In this document: positions 46,166 to 56,852 of the stretch, one piece after another
How positions within the stretch are numbered: the first letter of the stretch is position 1
Layout of the letters: each line of letters starts with the position of its first letter
Assembly (NCBI RefSeq): GCF_008830225.1
Contig: NZ_WAIE01000003.1
Location: forward strand, 295,494 to 359,493
From: Pseudodesulfovibrio senegalensis
GTDB taxonomy: Bacteria > Desulfobacterota > Desulfovibrionia > Desulfovibrionales > Desulfovibrionaceae
Direction of reading: 5' to 3'
DNA length: 64,000 nt
The notes under the pieces: generated by a model
Told to the model about the DNA's origin: nothing
Seen by the model: only the letters and a program-made list of their open reading frames with translations
Databases searched by the model: none
Translations under genes and position numbers: made by a program

Positions 46166-46820
46166 TACCATGATCGTGACCATCGACGGTCCGGCCGGCG
46201 TGGGCAAGAGCACCATGGCCCGGCTGCTGGCCGCGGAATTGGGAATCGCCTATCTGGACACCGGGGCCATGTTCCGGGCCGTGGCCTGGCGGCTGGGGGA
46301 CGGTGTGCAGCATTGGGAGCCGGGACGGCTTGAAGAGGAACTGGGCTGGATCGAATTTTCTCTGGAAGGTTCCGGCGCGGAAACGCGCCTGCGGCTGAAC
46401 CGCAATCTGGTGGGCGACGAGATCCGCACCGAGGAAGTGGGCATGTGGGCCTCCAACGTGGCCACCATGCTGCCGGTGCGCGGGTTTTTGAAAAGCGCGC
46501 AGCAGAATCTCGGCCAGCGTTTTTCGCTGGTGGCCGAGGGCCGCGACATGGGTACGGTGGTTTTTCCGGACGCGCCGCACAAGTTTTTTCTGGACGCGGA
46601 CGTGAAGGTGCGTGCCAAGCGCCGTTATGATCAACTCAATGGTATGGGCAAGCCCGCGGACCTCAAGGCGCTGGAGGCCTCCATCGCCAAGCGCGACGAA
46701 CAGGACCGCAACCGGGCCGTGGCACCGCTGAAGCCTGCGGACGACGCCGTGCTGGTGGACAGCTCCGCCATGACCAAGGAGCAGGTCTTTGCGCGCATAC
46801 TCGAAGTGGTGAAGGGATAG
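46158..46820 (+). CDS. cmk: Cytidylate kinase
   Basis: The protein has 220 residues. The P-loop is DGPAGVGKSTMAR, followed by LDTGAMFRAVA and VAEGRDMGTVVFPDA, the CMP-binding signature. It phosphorylates CMP and dCMP. It overlaps the end of hisC by eight bases (ATGAGTGA), so translation is coupled. The CMP-binding insert is short, as in Gram-positive-like forms. Confidence 0.95.
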   Translation: MSDTMIVTIDGPAGVGKSTMARLLAAELGIAYLDTGAMFRAVAWRLGDGVQHWEPGRLEEELGWIEFSLEGSGAETRLRLNRNLVGDEIRTEEVGMWASNVATMLPVRGFLKSAQQNLGQRFSLVAEGRDMGTVVFPDAPHKFFLDADVKVRAKRRYDQLNGMGKPADLKALEASIAKRDEQDRNRAVAPLKPADDAVLVDSSAMTKEQVFARILEVVKG

Positions 46821-46823
46821 TCC

Positions 46824-47681
46824 ATGCTCAAGAGCCTGATCGTCATCTGCCGCATGGTCAAGATCGAGCATTCGGTCTTTGCCTTGCCGTTCGCCTTTGC
46901 CGGAGCATTCCTGGCCGCGCGCGGCTGGCCCGGATTGTGGCCGCTGCTGGTGCTGACCGTGGCCATGGTCGCCGTGCGCTCCTTTGCCATGGGCTTCAAC
47001 CGGCTCGTGGATCTGGACATCGACCGCGACAACCCGCGCACGCAGGACCGGCCGCTGGTGACCGGCGAGCTGTCCCGGGGATTCACCATGGTTTTTCTGG
47101 CGGCCATGGCCGCGATCTTCGTGGGCGCCTGCGCGCTCATGAACCCCCTGTGTCTGCTTCTTTCCCCGGTGGCGCTGGTCTGGTCCGCGTTCTATTCGGT
47201 CTGCAAGCGGTTCACCAAATGGTGCCATTTCGTGCTCGGCTCTGTGCTGGGCCTTGCGCCCGTGGCCGGATGGCTGAGCATCGAGCCGGTCCTGACCCTG
47301 CCCGCGGTCCTGCTCTTTTTCGGGGTCACTTTCTGGGTGGCCGGGTTCGACCTGCTCTATGCCTGTCAGGACCGCAGGTTCGACCGTGAACGCGGCCTGC
47401 ATTCCATTCCGGCGCGGCTGGGCATGAAGGCGGCGCTCGGCATTTCCACGCTTTCGCATCTGGTGACCGGCATCTTTTTCATCCTTGCGGGCTGGGCCGC
47501 CAACCTCGGCCCGGTATACATGGTGGCCTCGCTGGTCATTGCCGCCATTTTGCTGGTGGAGCACCGGCTCATTTCCGAAGATGACATGAACCGTGTGAAT
47601 CTGGCCTTTTTCACCCTCAACGGCGTCATCTCCGTGCTGCTGTTTTTTGCCGTGGCCCTTGATCTGGCCCTGTACGCCTGA
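46824..47681 (+). CDS. UbiA-family prenyltransferase, probably MqnP of the futalosine menaquinone pathway
   Basis: The 285-residue polytopic protein has the two Asp-rich motifs, NRLVDLDIDRDNPRTQDRPL and YACQDRRFDRERGLHS. The latter with IPARLG marks the 'ubiA-other' subgroup that prenylates 1,4-dihydroxy-6-naphthoate in organisms using the futalosine route. Desulfovibrio makes menaquinone that way, which supports MqnP over UbiA. It lies three bases behind cmk. The start ATG is the only sensible one. Confidence 0.85.
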   Translation: MLKSLIVICRMVKIEHSVFALPFAFAGAFLAARGWPGLWPLLVLTVAMVAVRSFAMGFNRLVDLDIDRDNPRTQDRPLVTGELSRGFTMVFLAAMAAIFVGACALMNPLCLLLSPVALVWSAFYSVCKRFTKWCHFVLGSVLGLAPVAGWLSIEPVLTLPAVLLFFGVTFWVAGFDLLYACQDRRFDRERGLHSIPARLGMKAALGISTLSHLVTGIFFILAGWAANLGPVYMVASLVIAAILLVEHRLISEDDMNRVNLAFFTLNGVISVLLFFAVALDLALYA

Positions 47682-47687
47682 TATCTG

Positions 47688-48998
47688 ATGAACATGGACG
47701 TTTTTGCCGACATGGACCGCGTTTCCGGCTGGCTGGCCACCATCCTGCACTGGGTTTCGGCCAACCTTCTGAGCGTGGACGCCGCCATTGAGGCGGGTTT
47801 TGCCCTGACCGCGCTGAGCGTGGCCCTGCTGGTCTGCCGCATTGCCCGGCCCGGCTTCGACCATCTGGCCGAGGAGGCCCGCAAGCGCAGCGAGTTGCTG
47901 CACGCGGTGGTGCGGCCCCTGTGCGCCCTCACCGGACCGCTGATATTCGCGCTTTTGTGCCGCACCGGCGAGTTGGGCATGGTCTCGCTGGACCGTTCCG
48001 TGGTGCTGCTGAACGTGTTCTACCGTCTGGCCACGGCGTGGGCCATCGTGCGGCTCTTGTCCGGACTCATGCCCAACCGTTTCTGGGCGCGCGTATTCTC
48101 CGCGGTCATCTGGACCGGCGCGGCCCTGCATATCGTGGGACTCTACGACGACCTGATCAATTCGCTGGACGCGGTCAGCATGAGTGTGGGCGATTCGCGT
48201 ATTTCCCTGCTGCTGGTGATCAAGGGTATCCTGCTGGCCGTGGTGCTGCTGCAATCCGCGTCCATTGCCTCGCGGTTCTTCGAGCAACGCATGCGCGGGG
48301 CCGGGCTTTCACCGTCCCTGCAGGTGCTTTCGGTCAAGGCCGTGCGGTTTTCCCTGTTTGCGGCGGCCCTGCTCATGGCCGTCAGCTCCATGGGCATCGA
48401 TCTGACCAGCCTTGCCGTGCTCAGCGGTGCCGTGGGCGTGGGCATCGGCTTTGGCCTGCAAAAGATTTTTTCCAACCTCGTGTCCGGCATCATCCTGTTG
48501 ATGGACCGTTCCATCAAGCCGGGCGACACCATCGAAATCGGCGAGGTCTACGGCACCATCCGGTCCCTGCAGGCCCGCTATGCCTCGGTGCTGACCCGCG
48601 ACGGCAAGGAATATCTCATCCCCAACGAGCACCTGATCACCAATCAGGTCATCAACTGGACCTACAGCGACAGCAACGTGCGCCTCAAGATTCCCGTGGG
48701 CATCGCCTATGAATCGGACGTGCGCCTTGCCATGCAGCTCATGGAAAAAGCCGCAGCCTCGGTTTCCCGCGTGCTCAAAAATCCGGCTCCGGCCGCCCGG
48801 CTGGTGGGGTTCGGCGATTCCAGCGTGGACCTGCAGGTTCGCATCTGGATACGCGATTCCGACAAGGGCGTGGTCAACGTGCAAAGCGAAGTGCTCCTGA
48901 ACATCTGGGACGCCTTCCACGAAAACGGCATCGAGTTCCCGTTCCCGCAGCAGGATGTTTTCATCAAGCCAGGCTCTTCCTTCAAGCTCGACAGGTGA
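47688..48998 (+). CDS. Mechanosensitive channel, MscS family
   Basis: The 436-residue protein has five or six helices. The pore helix and beta domain are visible as GAVGVGIGFGLQKIFSNLVSGIILLMDRSIKPGD, followed by EYLIPNEHLITNQVINWTYSD. It would release solutes under hypo-osmotic shock. It is last in the hisC-cmk-mqnP run, seven bases behind. It is larger than E. coli MscS (286), closer to the YbdG/YnaI forms. Confidence 0.93.
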   Translation: MNMDVFADMDRVSGWLATILHWVSANLLSVDAAIEAGFALTALSVALLVCRIARPGFDHLAEEARKRSELLHAVVRPLCALTGPLIFALLCRTGELGMVSLDRSVVLLNVFYRLATAWAIVRLLSGLMPNRFWARVFSAVIWTGAALHIVGLYDDLINSLDAVSMSVGDSRISLLLVIKGILLAVVLLQSASIASRFFEQRMRGAGLSPSLQVLSVKAVRFSLFAAALLMAVSSMGIDLTSLAVLSGAVGVGIGFGLQKIFSNLVSGIILLMDRSIKPGDTIEIGEVYGTIRSLQARYASVLTRDGKEYLIPNEHLITNQVINWTYSDSNVRLKIPVGIAYESDVRLAMQLMEKAAASVSRVLKNPAPAARLVGFGDSSVDLQVRIWIRDSDKGVVNVQSEVLLNIWDAFHENGIEFPFPQQDVFIKPGSSFKLDR

Positions 48999-49012
48999 CG
49001 GGGCCGGAGAAA

Positions 49013-49280
49013 GGGCCGATAGCTGCGTTGCCGCGAAATGCTCAATCCCTCGCGTATCGAGGAATACGCGTCGGTCCTGAGCGTTTCTTGCGTCTTTCTC
49101 TCCACCCTTTCTCCGGCCCCTTTGCGGCGGCAATGGGCCGATAGCTGCGTTGCCGCGAAAAGCTTAATCCCTCGCGTATCGAGGAATACGCGTCGGTCCT
49201 GAGCGTTTCTTGCGTCTTGCTCTCCACCCTTTCTCCGGCCCTTTTGCGGCGGCAATGGGCCGATAGCTGCGTTGCCGCAT
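49013..49280. repeat. Tandem family-1 repeats (two 122-bp units plus a partial third)
   Basis: Units begin GGGCCGATAGCTGCGTTGCC at 49013, 49135 and 49257, a period of 122 bases; the third stops after about 22 bases. Each full unit has the core CGCGTA-N8-TACGCG (49051-49070 and 49173-49192). They belong to the same family as the copies at 29.4, 44.9 and 63.2 kb. Confidence 0.88.
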
Positions 49281-49419
49281 TGTCCCTCCGGGGGGCAGGG
49301 CGCTGCCCTGCACCCGCAAGGGACACGTCCCTTGACCCTTTTTTGTTCCGCATTCTGCGAATGCGGAACAGGTTGGGTGATTTGAGAAGAATTGTTTTTT
49401 ATTCCCAACAACGAACCAG

Positions 49420-49448
49420 CGGCCCGGTTTGCGATGCAAACCGGGCCG
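49420..49448. terminator. Hairpin, candidate terminator
   Basis: An 11-bp perfect stem (49420-49430 with 49438-49448, CGGCCCGGTTT and its complement) lies between the tandem repeats and the haem operon. It has no T run on either side. Confidence 0.5.
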
Positions 49449-49509
49449 CTCGCCAAAAAGTTTTGGGGGAGGGGTTTGGGGAGGGACCTTTTTCAAAAGG
49501 TCCCTCCCC
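49448..49509. repeat. Hairpin-type dispersed element, family 2 (second copy)
   Basis: GCTCGCCAAAAAGTTTTGG is followed by a 15-bp perfect stem (49478-49492 with 49495-49509) with a two-base loop. It mirrors 29251-29300 in opposite orientation. It lies just after the cytochrome gene on its strand and could end that transcript. Confidence 0.75.
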
Positions 49510-49523
49510 GAATTGTTTTCTCT

Positions 49524-52061
49524 TTATTCCAATCCCATGCCCGGATGATGGGCCGCGTCTTCCATGGATTCGGTGTGGCAGACCGCGCAGGTTTGGCTGG
49601 CCCCGATGGTCTGGGGTTCGCCCGTGTACTGGATGGGCTGGATGTTGTCGAGCTGCGGATTGACCGGGTTCTCCAGCGCCGGATAGGTGGCGTGCGGGCT
49701 GCCGTGGCAGGCCGCGCACATGACCGCTTCCATGTCGCCGGAGCGTTCGCCGTACAGTGCTGCTGCGTCCGGGGTCCAGCGGTTGAAGGCCGTATCCGAA
49801 TCGGGCGCGGCAAAGTCCGCATGGCAGGTCAGGCAGTCCGGTTCCTGTTCCCACGGCCGTCGCGGATTGATGTCTTCCAGTGCCGTGTCCCGGGGCGTGA
49901 TGCGTGCCATGCGTTCGCCCACGTTCTTGCCCTCGGCCTGTTCGGCCTTGAGCAGGGCAATGGAGTGGTTTTCCATGTTGCCGTGGCAGTTGACGCAGGT
50001 GATGTCCATGTCCTTGTGCGGATCGCGCTGCATGTCGTCCGGATGGCAGTTTGCGCAGGCCTGCGAACCCGTGTTCGAGAGGTACGGGGCATGGAATCCG
50101 TGCATGGATGCGGACAGGTTCAGGGTTTCGGGGTTGCCGCGTCCCTGTTTGGCCGTGTGGCAGGACCGGCAGTCCACCACCGTACCGCTGGCGGCGCGGG
50201 CCTGCAGGTCCGTGCCCGAGCGCCGGTCGTGCACGGCCAGCACGTTGGCGGCCACACTGTCGGCAATGCCGGCGCCGTTGACCGCGTCCTTCCATTGCGC
50301 GCCGTGGCAGTTCATGCAGCCCATGCGCGTACTGGCGGGCAGCACGGCCTTTGTCTGCGCCACGGTTTCGTTGGATTCCGTGTCTATGGCCGTGATGGTG
50401 AACGTGGGATATTGGTCATAGCTCTTGTCCGTGCGGTAGGGCATGGCCGGGATGTTCTTTGCCTCGTATGTGCCGGGAGCAACGCGGGTCATGACCCCAT
50501 TCAGCCCCTCGGCAGGATAGTCGCCGTCCACGGCAAAACGTACCTGCAGGTTTTCGCCTGCCGCCTCGGGCAGGGAATCGCGCAGGAAAAGCTGGGCGCG
50601 CAGGGTGCTGCCCGGCGGTTGCAGGGTCCATGCGCCCGTGTCCGAAACAAAGCGCAACCCCTGACGCGCCCAGGCCAGCAGCACGTAGCTGTCCTCGTCC
50701 GGGTCGAATCCCGGCATTTCCAGCTCGCGCGGCTGCGGTTCGGGCGGCGGTGCGGTTTTTGTGCCGTGCAGGGTGCGCGTCAGGTAGACGGCCAGAGCGC
50801 CCCGTTCCGAATCCGTGCCCGCAAAGGGCGGCATGTAGGGGTTCATGACCCCCATGCCCGAAAGGAAGGCGTCCATGCCTTGTGTCGTGTATGGGGCCGT
50901 GCGGGGCAGGATGTCGTTGAGCGGCCCGTTCAGGCTGTGGCAGGAGGCGCATTGCAGCTGGAAAAGCCATTGCCCGGTTGTGGACACGGTGTCGTCGTCC
51001 ATTTCGTCAATTTCGGTGCGCAGTTCTTCGGGCACCCATTTGGCCCGTTGCAGCATGCCCTGTTCGTTGATGGCCGGGATGTCGGCCTTGAGCAGGGAAT
51101 TGGAATAGGTGTGGTTGAAGATCAGGTAGGGCTTGCGCGCGGCCTCGCGCATGAATTCAAAGGAGCCGGTCAGCCCGAGGCCGAGCAGCAGCACCACCAG
51201 CGACAGGGCGAACGCAGGCTTGCGCGGCAGCTTCAGCACCAGCAGCAGGCCGCCCGCAAGAACCACGGGCGTGAGTGCCATGAACCAGTGCATGAAGTTG
51301 CCCACGCGGGCGGACTGGAACATGACCAGCATGGCCTGTTCCGGCGGCAGGGAATGATAATACCACCAGCCAGAGACCAACATGCCGCCCAGCCCGAGCA
51401 TGGTCCAGAGCGAACAGTTGCGCATCTGGCGCGTGCGCGCCTCGCCCATGTTCATGAGCGATGCGGTCACGAAGCCGAACAGTCCGGCGGCCATGACGCA
51501 GATGAAGGTGCGGAATACCAGCTGCGGCCAGAACGTGGGGTTGAAGAATCCGTCCCAGAACCGCGCGGTTTCCAGCCACTGGCCGGGCGTGAGCATGAAG
51601 GCCAGAATGCCGTTGATCATGAACAGGGAAAGCCAGCCGAAGATGAAATAGAGCCAGCCCACGGTTACGTGCTGCCGGGCCGTGAGCCTGTCCCACCCGT
51701 AGAAGTAGACCAGCAGGGCCACGATTTCGCCGAGGAAGAAGGTCCACTCCGTGGCCCACGCGAACAGGAAGGTGTGGATCAGGGTGATGGTGGCCTGCGG
51801 CGAGGTCAGGGCGATGGTGAACCAGATGCCCACGCCGGTCACCGCGCCGAAGACCATGGTCAGCAGCAGGAAGAATTTGGAATGCGCCCGGGCATGGGCC
51901 AGCAGTTCCGGTGACCCGGAGCGCCGGGCCGAGATTTCCGTGAGGGTCAGGTACAGGCCGCCGCCCACCGCGAACTGGGCCACGTATACATGCAGGGTGG
52001 AAATGAGCGCCACCCAGAAACCGCCGCCGGTCAGAGCCAGTTGCCATACGGGATATTCCAT
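49524..52061 (-). CDS. Membrane quinone-oxidase-like protein fused to octahaem cytochrome c
   Basis: The protein has 845 residues. About eight membrane helices (residues 10-320) resemble a CydA-like bd-oxidase core, beginning FWVALISTLHVYVAQFAVGGG. The rest is periplasmic with eight c-type haem sites: CASCH near 375, then CMNCH, CRSCH, CANCH, CVNCH, CLTCH, CAACH and CAVCH between about 590 and 830. It is therefore likely to pass electrons between the quinone pool and a periplasmic partner. GGGAGGG precedes the start. It follows the second membrane gene by three bases. Direction of electron flow and partner are unknown. Confidence 0.85.
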   Translation of the reverse strand: MEYPVWQLALTGGGFWVALISTLHVYVAQFAVGGGLYLTLTEISARRSGSPELLAHARAHSKFFLLLTMVFGAVTGVGIWFTIALTSPQATITLIHTFLFAWATEWTFFLGEIVALLVYFYGWDRLTARQHVTVGWLYFIFGWLSLFMINGILAFMLTPGQWLETARFWDGFFNPTFWPQLVFRTFICVMAAGLFGFVTASLMNMGEARTRQMRNCSLWTMLGLGGMLVSGWWYYHSLPPEQAMLVMFQSARVGNFMHWFMALTPVVLAGGLLLVLKLPRKPAFALSLVVLLLGLGLTGSFEFMREAARKPYLIFNHTYSNSLLKADIPAINEQGMLQRAKWVPEELRTEIDEMDDDTVSTTGQWLFQLQCASCHSLNGPLNDILPRTAPYTTQGMDAFLSGMGVMNPYMPPFAGTDSERGALAVYLTRTLHGTKTAPPPEPQPRELEMPGFDPDEDSYVLLAWARQGLRFVSDTGAWTLQPPGSTLRAQLFLRDSLPEAAGENLQVRFAVDGDYPAEGLNGVMTRVAPGTYEAKNIPAMPYRTDKSYDQYPTFTITAIDTESNETVAQTKAVLPASTRMGCMNCHGAQWKDAVNGAGIADSVAANVLAVHDRRSGTDLQARAASGTVVDCRSCHTAKQGRGNPETLNLSASMHGFHAPYLSNTGSQACANCHPDDMQRDPHKDMDITCVNCHGNMENHSIALLKAEQAEGKNVGERMARITPRDTALEDINPRRPWEQEPDCLTCHADFAAPDSDTAFNRWTPDAAALYGERSGDMEAVMCAACHGSPHATYPALENPVNPQLDNIQPIQYTGEPQTIGASQTCAVCHTESMEDAAHHPGMGLE

Positions 52062-52064
52062 GGT

Positions 52065-53105
52065 CTAGGCCCTCCCTTCGGCCTTGCGGAAGGTGGCGAT
52101 CATCCAGACGCATATGGCCAGTACCACCACCAGCGAAATGAGGAACATGATCAGTGGGGAATAGTCCGGAACTATCGGGATGTCCTGCACCGTGAAATGG
52201 GGCGCCAGAAAGAACATGCGCACGAAATGGCGCGAAACGGCCATGACCAGCACGGTGAGCACGGTGATGATCGCGGCCGGGAGGACCATTTTTTTGGCCC
52301 CGGCCCAGATCACGGCTCCGGCCAGGGCGATTCCGGTCATCAGCGTGGCCGTGGCCAGCCCGTGGCCGCCCATGAACTGGAGCATGATGTTCTGCGGCAG
52401 GGATATGAGAAACCACAGCCCGAACCCGAGGTTGACCATTGTGGCCCGGGTCAGCCAGCGCATGCCGGTTTCCGAAAGCTGCTCCTTGTTCCGTTTGCGG
52501 CCCACAAGGGCGAGGAACAGGCCGCCAACGGCCAGTGCGCCGGTCATGAAGTGCAGAAAGCGCGGATACAGGGTCGGATCGGAAAGATTCAGTCCCATGC
52601 CGTTTTCGGACGAAAAATACTGGAGCCATGCCTCGGGCCGCAGCATGATGGTCATGTTGTTGGAGAACATGAACCCCGTGTACAGCAGCATGAGCAGGGC
52701 CGCCATGAGCGGGAGCGGTGTGGCTGTCGGCGGGGACGGGTATTTGAAGTCGTAGATGTACAGCCCGTAGTAGGCCATGAGCACCGTGGCGATGACCGCC
52801 AGCCACCAGCCGCCCATGATCACGGATCCGGGATAGTCGAAATGGCCGTAATTGACCTGCAGGAAGAGCAGGGGGGCCACCCCGAAGTTGATGGTCAGGG
52901 CCAACTGCGACGGCAAGAGCCGCGAAAGGTCGCGCGCAATCGGTTCTCCCTTGCCGCGTGCGTTCAGAAGCGCGATGACCCCGCCGCCGAACACCGTATT
53001 CATGAACAGGATGTGCACGGCGAAGGTCAGCACCAGCAGGATGTCGATCCAGGCCCAGTGGACCGGAATGACGGCCGGTGCGGGAATGAGTGATGCCGGA
53101 TTCAT
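52065..53105 (-). CDS. CydA-like membrane subunit
   Basis: The start at 53105 follows AAGGAGAC and gives 346 residues with about nine helices. The first helix WIDILLVLTFAVHILFMN with a His parallels that of the fused protein downstream (STLHVYVAQ), so the two are probably related halves of one complex. Conserved His and Arg occur in HFMTGAL and SRHFVRMF. No c-type haem motif is present. It is first of the two-gene operon. Confidence 0.75.
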   Translation of the reverse strand: MNPASLIPAPAVIPVHWAWIDILLVLTFAVHILFMNTVFGGGVIALLNARGKGEPIARDLSRLLPSQLALTINFGVAPLLFLQVNYGHFDYPGSVIMGGWWLAVIATVLMAYYGLYIYDFKYPSPPTATPLPLMAALLMLLYTGFMFSNNMTIMLRPEAWLQYFSSENGMGLNLSDPTLYPRFLHFMTGALAVGGLFLALVGRKRNKEQLSETGMRWLTRATMVNLGFGLWFLISLPQNIMLQFMGGHGLATATLMTGIALAGAVIWAGAKKMVLPAAIITVLTVLVMAVSRHFVRMFFLAPHFTVQDIPIVPDYSPLIMFLISLVVVLAICVWMIATFRKAEGRA

Positions 53106-53258
53106 GGTTGTCTCCTTGTGGGTGTACGGCGCAAGCATACAGGCATTTGTGGTTCGTTTTCAACTGTTCATGTTTTTGATTGCGAAAAAGCACCGCTTGC
53201 CTTCCGGCCGGTTTTGCGTACAAGGGGAGGCAGCACGCATTTTCAAGGAGGTCTGGCC

Positions 53259-54029
53259 GTGAGCCTTGTGCTGTTTTTCGATGTTGGCAATACCAATACC
53301 AAGATTTGTCTGGCCGATGAACGCGGGCTGGGGGAAAGCTATACCCTGCCGACGCGCCCGGCCAACACAGCGGACGACTGGGGCCTGAAGCTGGAGCATA
53401 TTCTGGCCCGGGAAACCATGGAACCCGCCGATGTGGAGGCCTGCGTGATCTCCTCTGTGGTGCCGCCGCTGGACCCGCTGCTGGGCCGCATGGCACGCCG
53501 CTACCTTGAATGCGAGGCCGTGTTCGTGCCCGGCGATCTGGAACTGCCCATCGCCAACCACTACGCCCAGCCCGAGCAGGTGGGCGCGGATATTCTGGTC
53601 ACGGCCTATGCGGCCCGCGAAATGTACGACCACGAAAATATCATCGTGGTGGATTTCGGCACGGCCACCACGCTGGCCAGCATTGTGGGAGACGCGTTCA
53701 TGGGCGGGCTGATCTGTCCGGGCGTGCTTTCCTCGGCTTCCGCACTGGCGGGCGGCACGGCCAAGCTCCCGCCCGTGAACCTGAAGCTGCCCTACGAGGA
53801 ATTCCGATGGGGCCGCTCCACCAGCGAATGCCTGAATCAGGGGCTGGTGTACGGGTTTGCGGAGATGGTGGACGGCCTGTGCCGCAGGCTTGCCGAACAG
53901 ATGGATTCGCCCCCGCAGGTGGTGGCCACGGGCGGTCTTGCCCGCGACATTGCCGACCATTGCCCGGCCATTGCCGAAGTGCGGCCCGATCTGCTCATGG
54001 AGGGCTTGTGGTACGCATGGTTCCGGTAA
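53259..54029 (+). CDS. coaX: Type III pantothenate kinase
   Basis: The start GTG 53259 follows AAGGAGGT and gives 256 residues. Landmarks are DVGNTNTKICLADE at the N-terminus, GADILVTAYAA, VVDFGTATTLASI and GLVYGFAEMVDGL. This ASKHA-fold enzyme makes 4'-phosphopantothenate, the first step in CoA synthesis, and is not inhibited by CoA. It is divergent from the quinone-oxidase operon. A terminator follows. Confidence 0.94.
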   Translation: MSLVLFFDVGNTNTKICLADERGLGESYTLPTRPANTADDWGLKLEHILARETMEPADVEACVISSVVPPLDPLLGRMARRYLECEAVFVPGDLELPIANHYAQPEQVGADILVTAYAAREMYDHENIIVVDFGTATTLASIVGDAFMGGLICPGVLSSASALAGGTAKLPPVNLKLPYEEFRWGRSTSECLNQGLVYGFAEMVDGLCRRLAEQMDSPPQVVATGGLARDIADHCPAIAEVRPDLLMEGLWYAWFR

Positions 54030-54109
54030 GCTTGGCCGACGTCTGCATGGGCGTGGCCGTGCATCCAAAATGATGCACATGCTTGCCAAGGCGCATGAAA
54101 GTCGATACC

Positions 54110-54140
54110 ACCGGCCTGTCCCTGAGGATCGGCCGGTTTT
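54110..54140 (+). terminator. Terminator after coaX
   Basis: The stem ACCGGCC (54110-54116) with GGCCGGT (54131-54137) is followed by TTT. Confidence 0.8.
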
Positions 54141-54176
54141 CTGTTGGAATTTTCTACTTGTATTCACGGTGGTTGC

Positions 54177-54848
54177 ATGCGCCTGATTTTGATGTTGTTC
54201 GTTGCTTTTTTCGCTCTGTTTTGCGGTTCGGCGCAGGCCGCTGCGGTGGAGAACCATGCGCTTGGTTTTACCGTGGACCTGCCGGGCTGTTGGGCGCAGT
54301 CCGTTGAAGGCCAGCTGGTTTTCGAGGGGCAGGATTTTCAGGCCGCCTACTGGTGTTCCGGGGAGCTGGGCACGAAAATGCCCTACGTGCTGGTGCGCAG
54401 TGTGGAAACCGGCATGGTCAAGGCCTCGGACATGGTGGGCCTGAACAAGATCGCGGTGCAGTCCACCATGAACGGCATGCGGGCCGAAAGCCGTCCCGAG
54501 GTGGTGTTCCGCAGTTTTCGGCCGGAAAAGGCCCTGTTTGCCTATTCCATTGAATCGGGCAACCCCGGCAGCAGAATCCTGACCAACAAATACGTTTATT
54601 ATACGCGGCGGGGCATGCTGGAATTCACCATGGTTTGCGGCGCCCATGATTCCGACGTCATGACTTCGGTCAACCTGGCCTTGCGCACAGTGCAACTCAA
54701 GCCGCAGATGCGCTATGAATCCCGCGCGGACGCGACCATGTCGCTGGCCTCGGTGATCGTGCCGGACGGCGGCGGCGTAGTGCTTTTGCCCGTGGGATTC
54801 GTGCTGGCCATGGGCGTTCTCGGGGTCGGCCTGTTCCGCAATCGCTGA
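54177..54848 (+). CDS. Hypothetical exported protein with C-terminal membrane helix
   Basis: The ATG at 54177 gives 223 residues beginning with a signal peptide (LMLFVAFFALFCGSAQA). A central domain of about 160 residues is followed by one C-terminal helix (VVLLPVGFVLAMGVLGVGLF), so it is anchored with a periplasmic body. The family is not recognised. Two Cys in the mature part could pair. It has its own terminator and stands between coaX and eno. A longer start at 54144 has no ribosome site. Confidence 0.7.
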   Translation: MRLILMLFVAFFALFCGSAQAAAVENHALGFTVDLPGCWAQSVEGQLVFEGQDFQAAYWCSGELGTKMPYVLVRSVETGMVKASDMVGLNKIAVQSTMNGMRAESRPEVVFRSFRPEKALFAYSIESGNPGSRILTNKYVYYTRRGMLEFTMVCGAHDSDVMTSVNLALRTVQLKPQMRYESRADATMSLASVIVPDGGGVVLLPVGFVLAMGVLGVGLFRNR

Positions 54849-54866
54849 GGTCTCCCAAGATTATAA

Positions 54867-56261
<1,395 letters not shown>

Positions 56262-56286
56262 CCCCGGCTCGTAATGAGAAAGAAAG

Positions 56287-56316
56287 AGGGCCGCTCCTTT
56301 GGGGCGGCCCTTCTTT
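56287..56316 (+). terminator. Terminator after eno
   Basis: The stem GAGGGCCGC with GCGGCCCTTC has a T-rich tail (TTCTTTTG). Confidence 0.8.
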
Positions 56317-56399
56317 TGTTCAGGCGCGTGCAATCTCATTGCTCATGACGTTGTTTTGTGATCAGACTGGACCAAACCTGAAAATCGGAGGATTGTCGC

Positions 56400-56807
56400 A
56401 TGAAAAAAAGCATCGTCGCTGTTGTTGCCGCCGTTGTGCTGCTGATTGGGGTTGCCGCCGTTGCGGGCGACGCGCCCGACCTCAGGGGCACATGGAAGGT
56501 GGAAACCATTAAAATGTTTTCCAGGGCGCACGGTTACAAAGAAGTTGCTGCCCCCAGCAGCGTGTTTGTCATTGAGGAGCAGAAGGGGACCCTGTTTTGC
56601 GGCGAAAAGAAGTGGACCGCACGCGGCAAGGAACACTCCGAAGGCTTCAACGGAGCCGTCACCCACAGGAGCGAAATTCTGATTTCTGAATTCGACGACG
56701 GCTTTTGTTCCGGAGAACTGCTTTCCAATGATTCCATGATTCTGCATTACGTGGAATCGGGCGAGACCGCGCGAACCATGGTGTATGAACTTAAGCGAGT
56801 GAAATAG
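56400..56807 (+). CDS. Hypothetical secreted protein
   Basis: This 135-residue protein has a signal peptide (IVAVVAAVVLLIGVAAVAGD). The mature part begins APDLRGTWKVETIKM and continues with strands like an eight-stranded barrel (lipocalin/avidin-like, as in many small RGTWK proteins); this is a guess from the motif and length. Two Cys are in the mature part. It stands alone between eno and folD with a long terminator hairpin after it. Confidence 0.7.
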   Translation: MKKSIVAVVAAVVLLIGVAAVAGDAPDLRGTWKVETIKMFSRAHGYKEVAAPSSVFVIEEQKGTLFCGEKKWTARGKEHSEGFNGAVTHRSEILISEFDDGFCSGELLSNDSMILHYVESGETARTMVYELKRVK

Positions 56808-56852
56808 AAGCCTGAACCGGACGGCGAGGACCGTCTTTCAAGTCGTTTTCCA

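Noticed and set aside
46128..48287. 719-codon minus-strand ORF
   Set aside because: It lies opposite cmk, the prenyltransferase and the MscS gene. It is His/Gln/Gly-rich antisense text without motifs.
49392..51914. 840-codon plus-strand ORF
   Set aside because: It lies opposite the octahaem gene, whose eight CxxCH motifs and membrane helices are convincing. The plus-strand frame has no family features.
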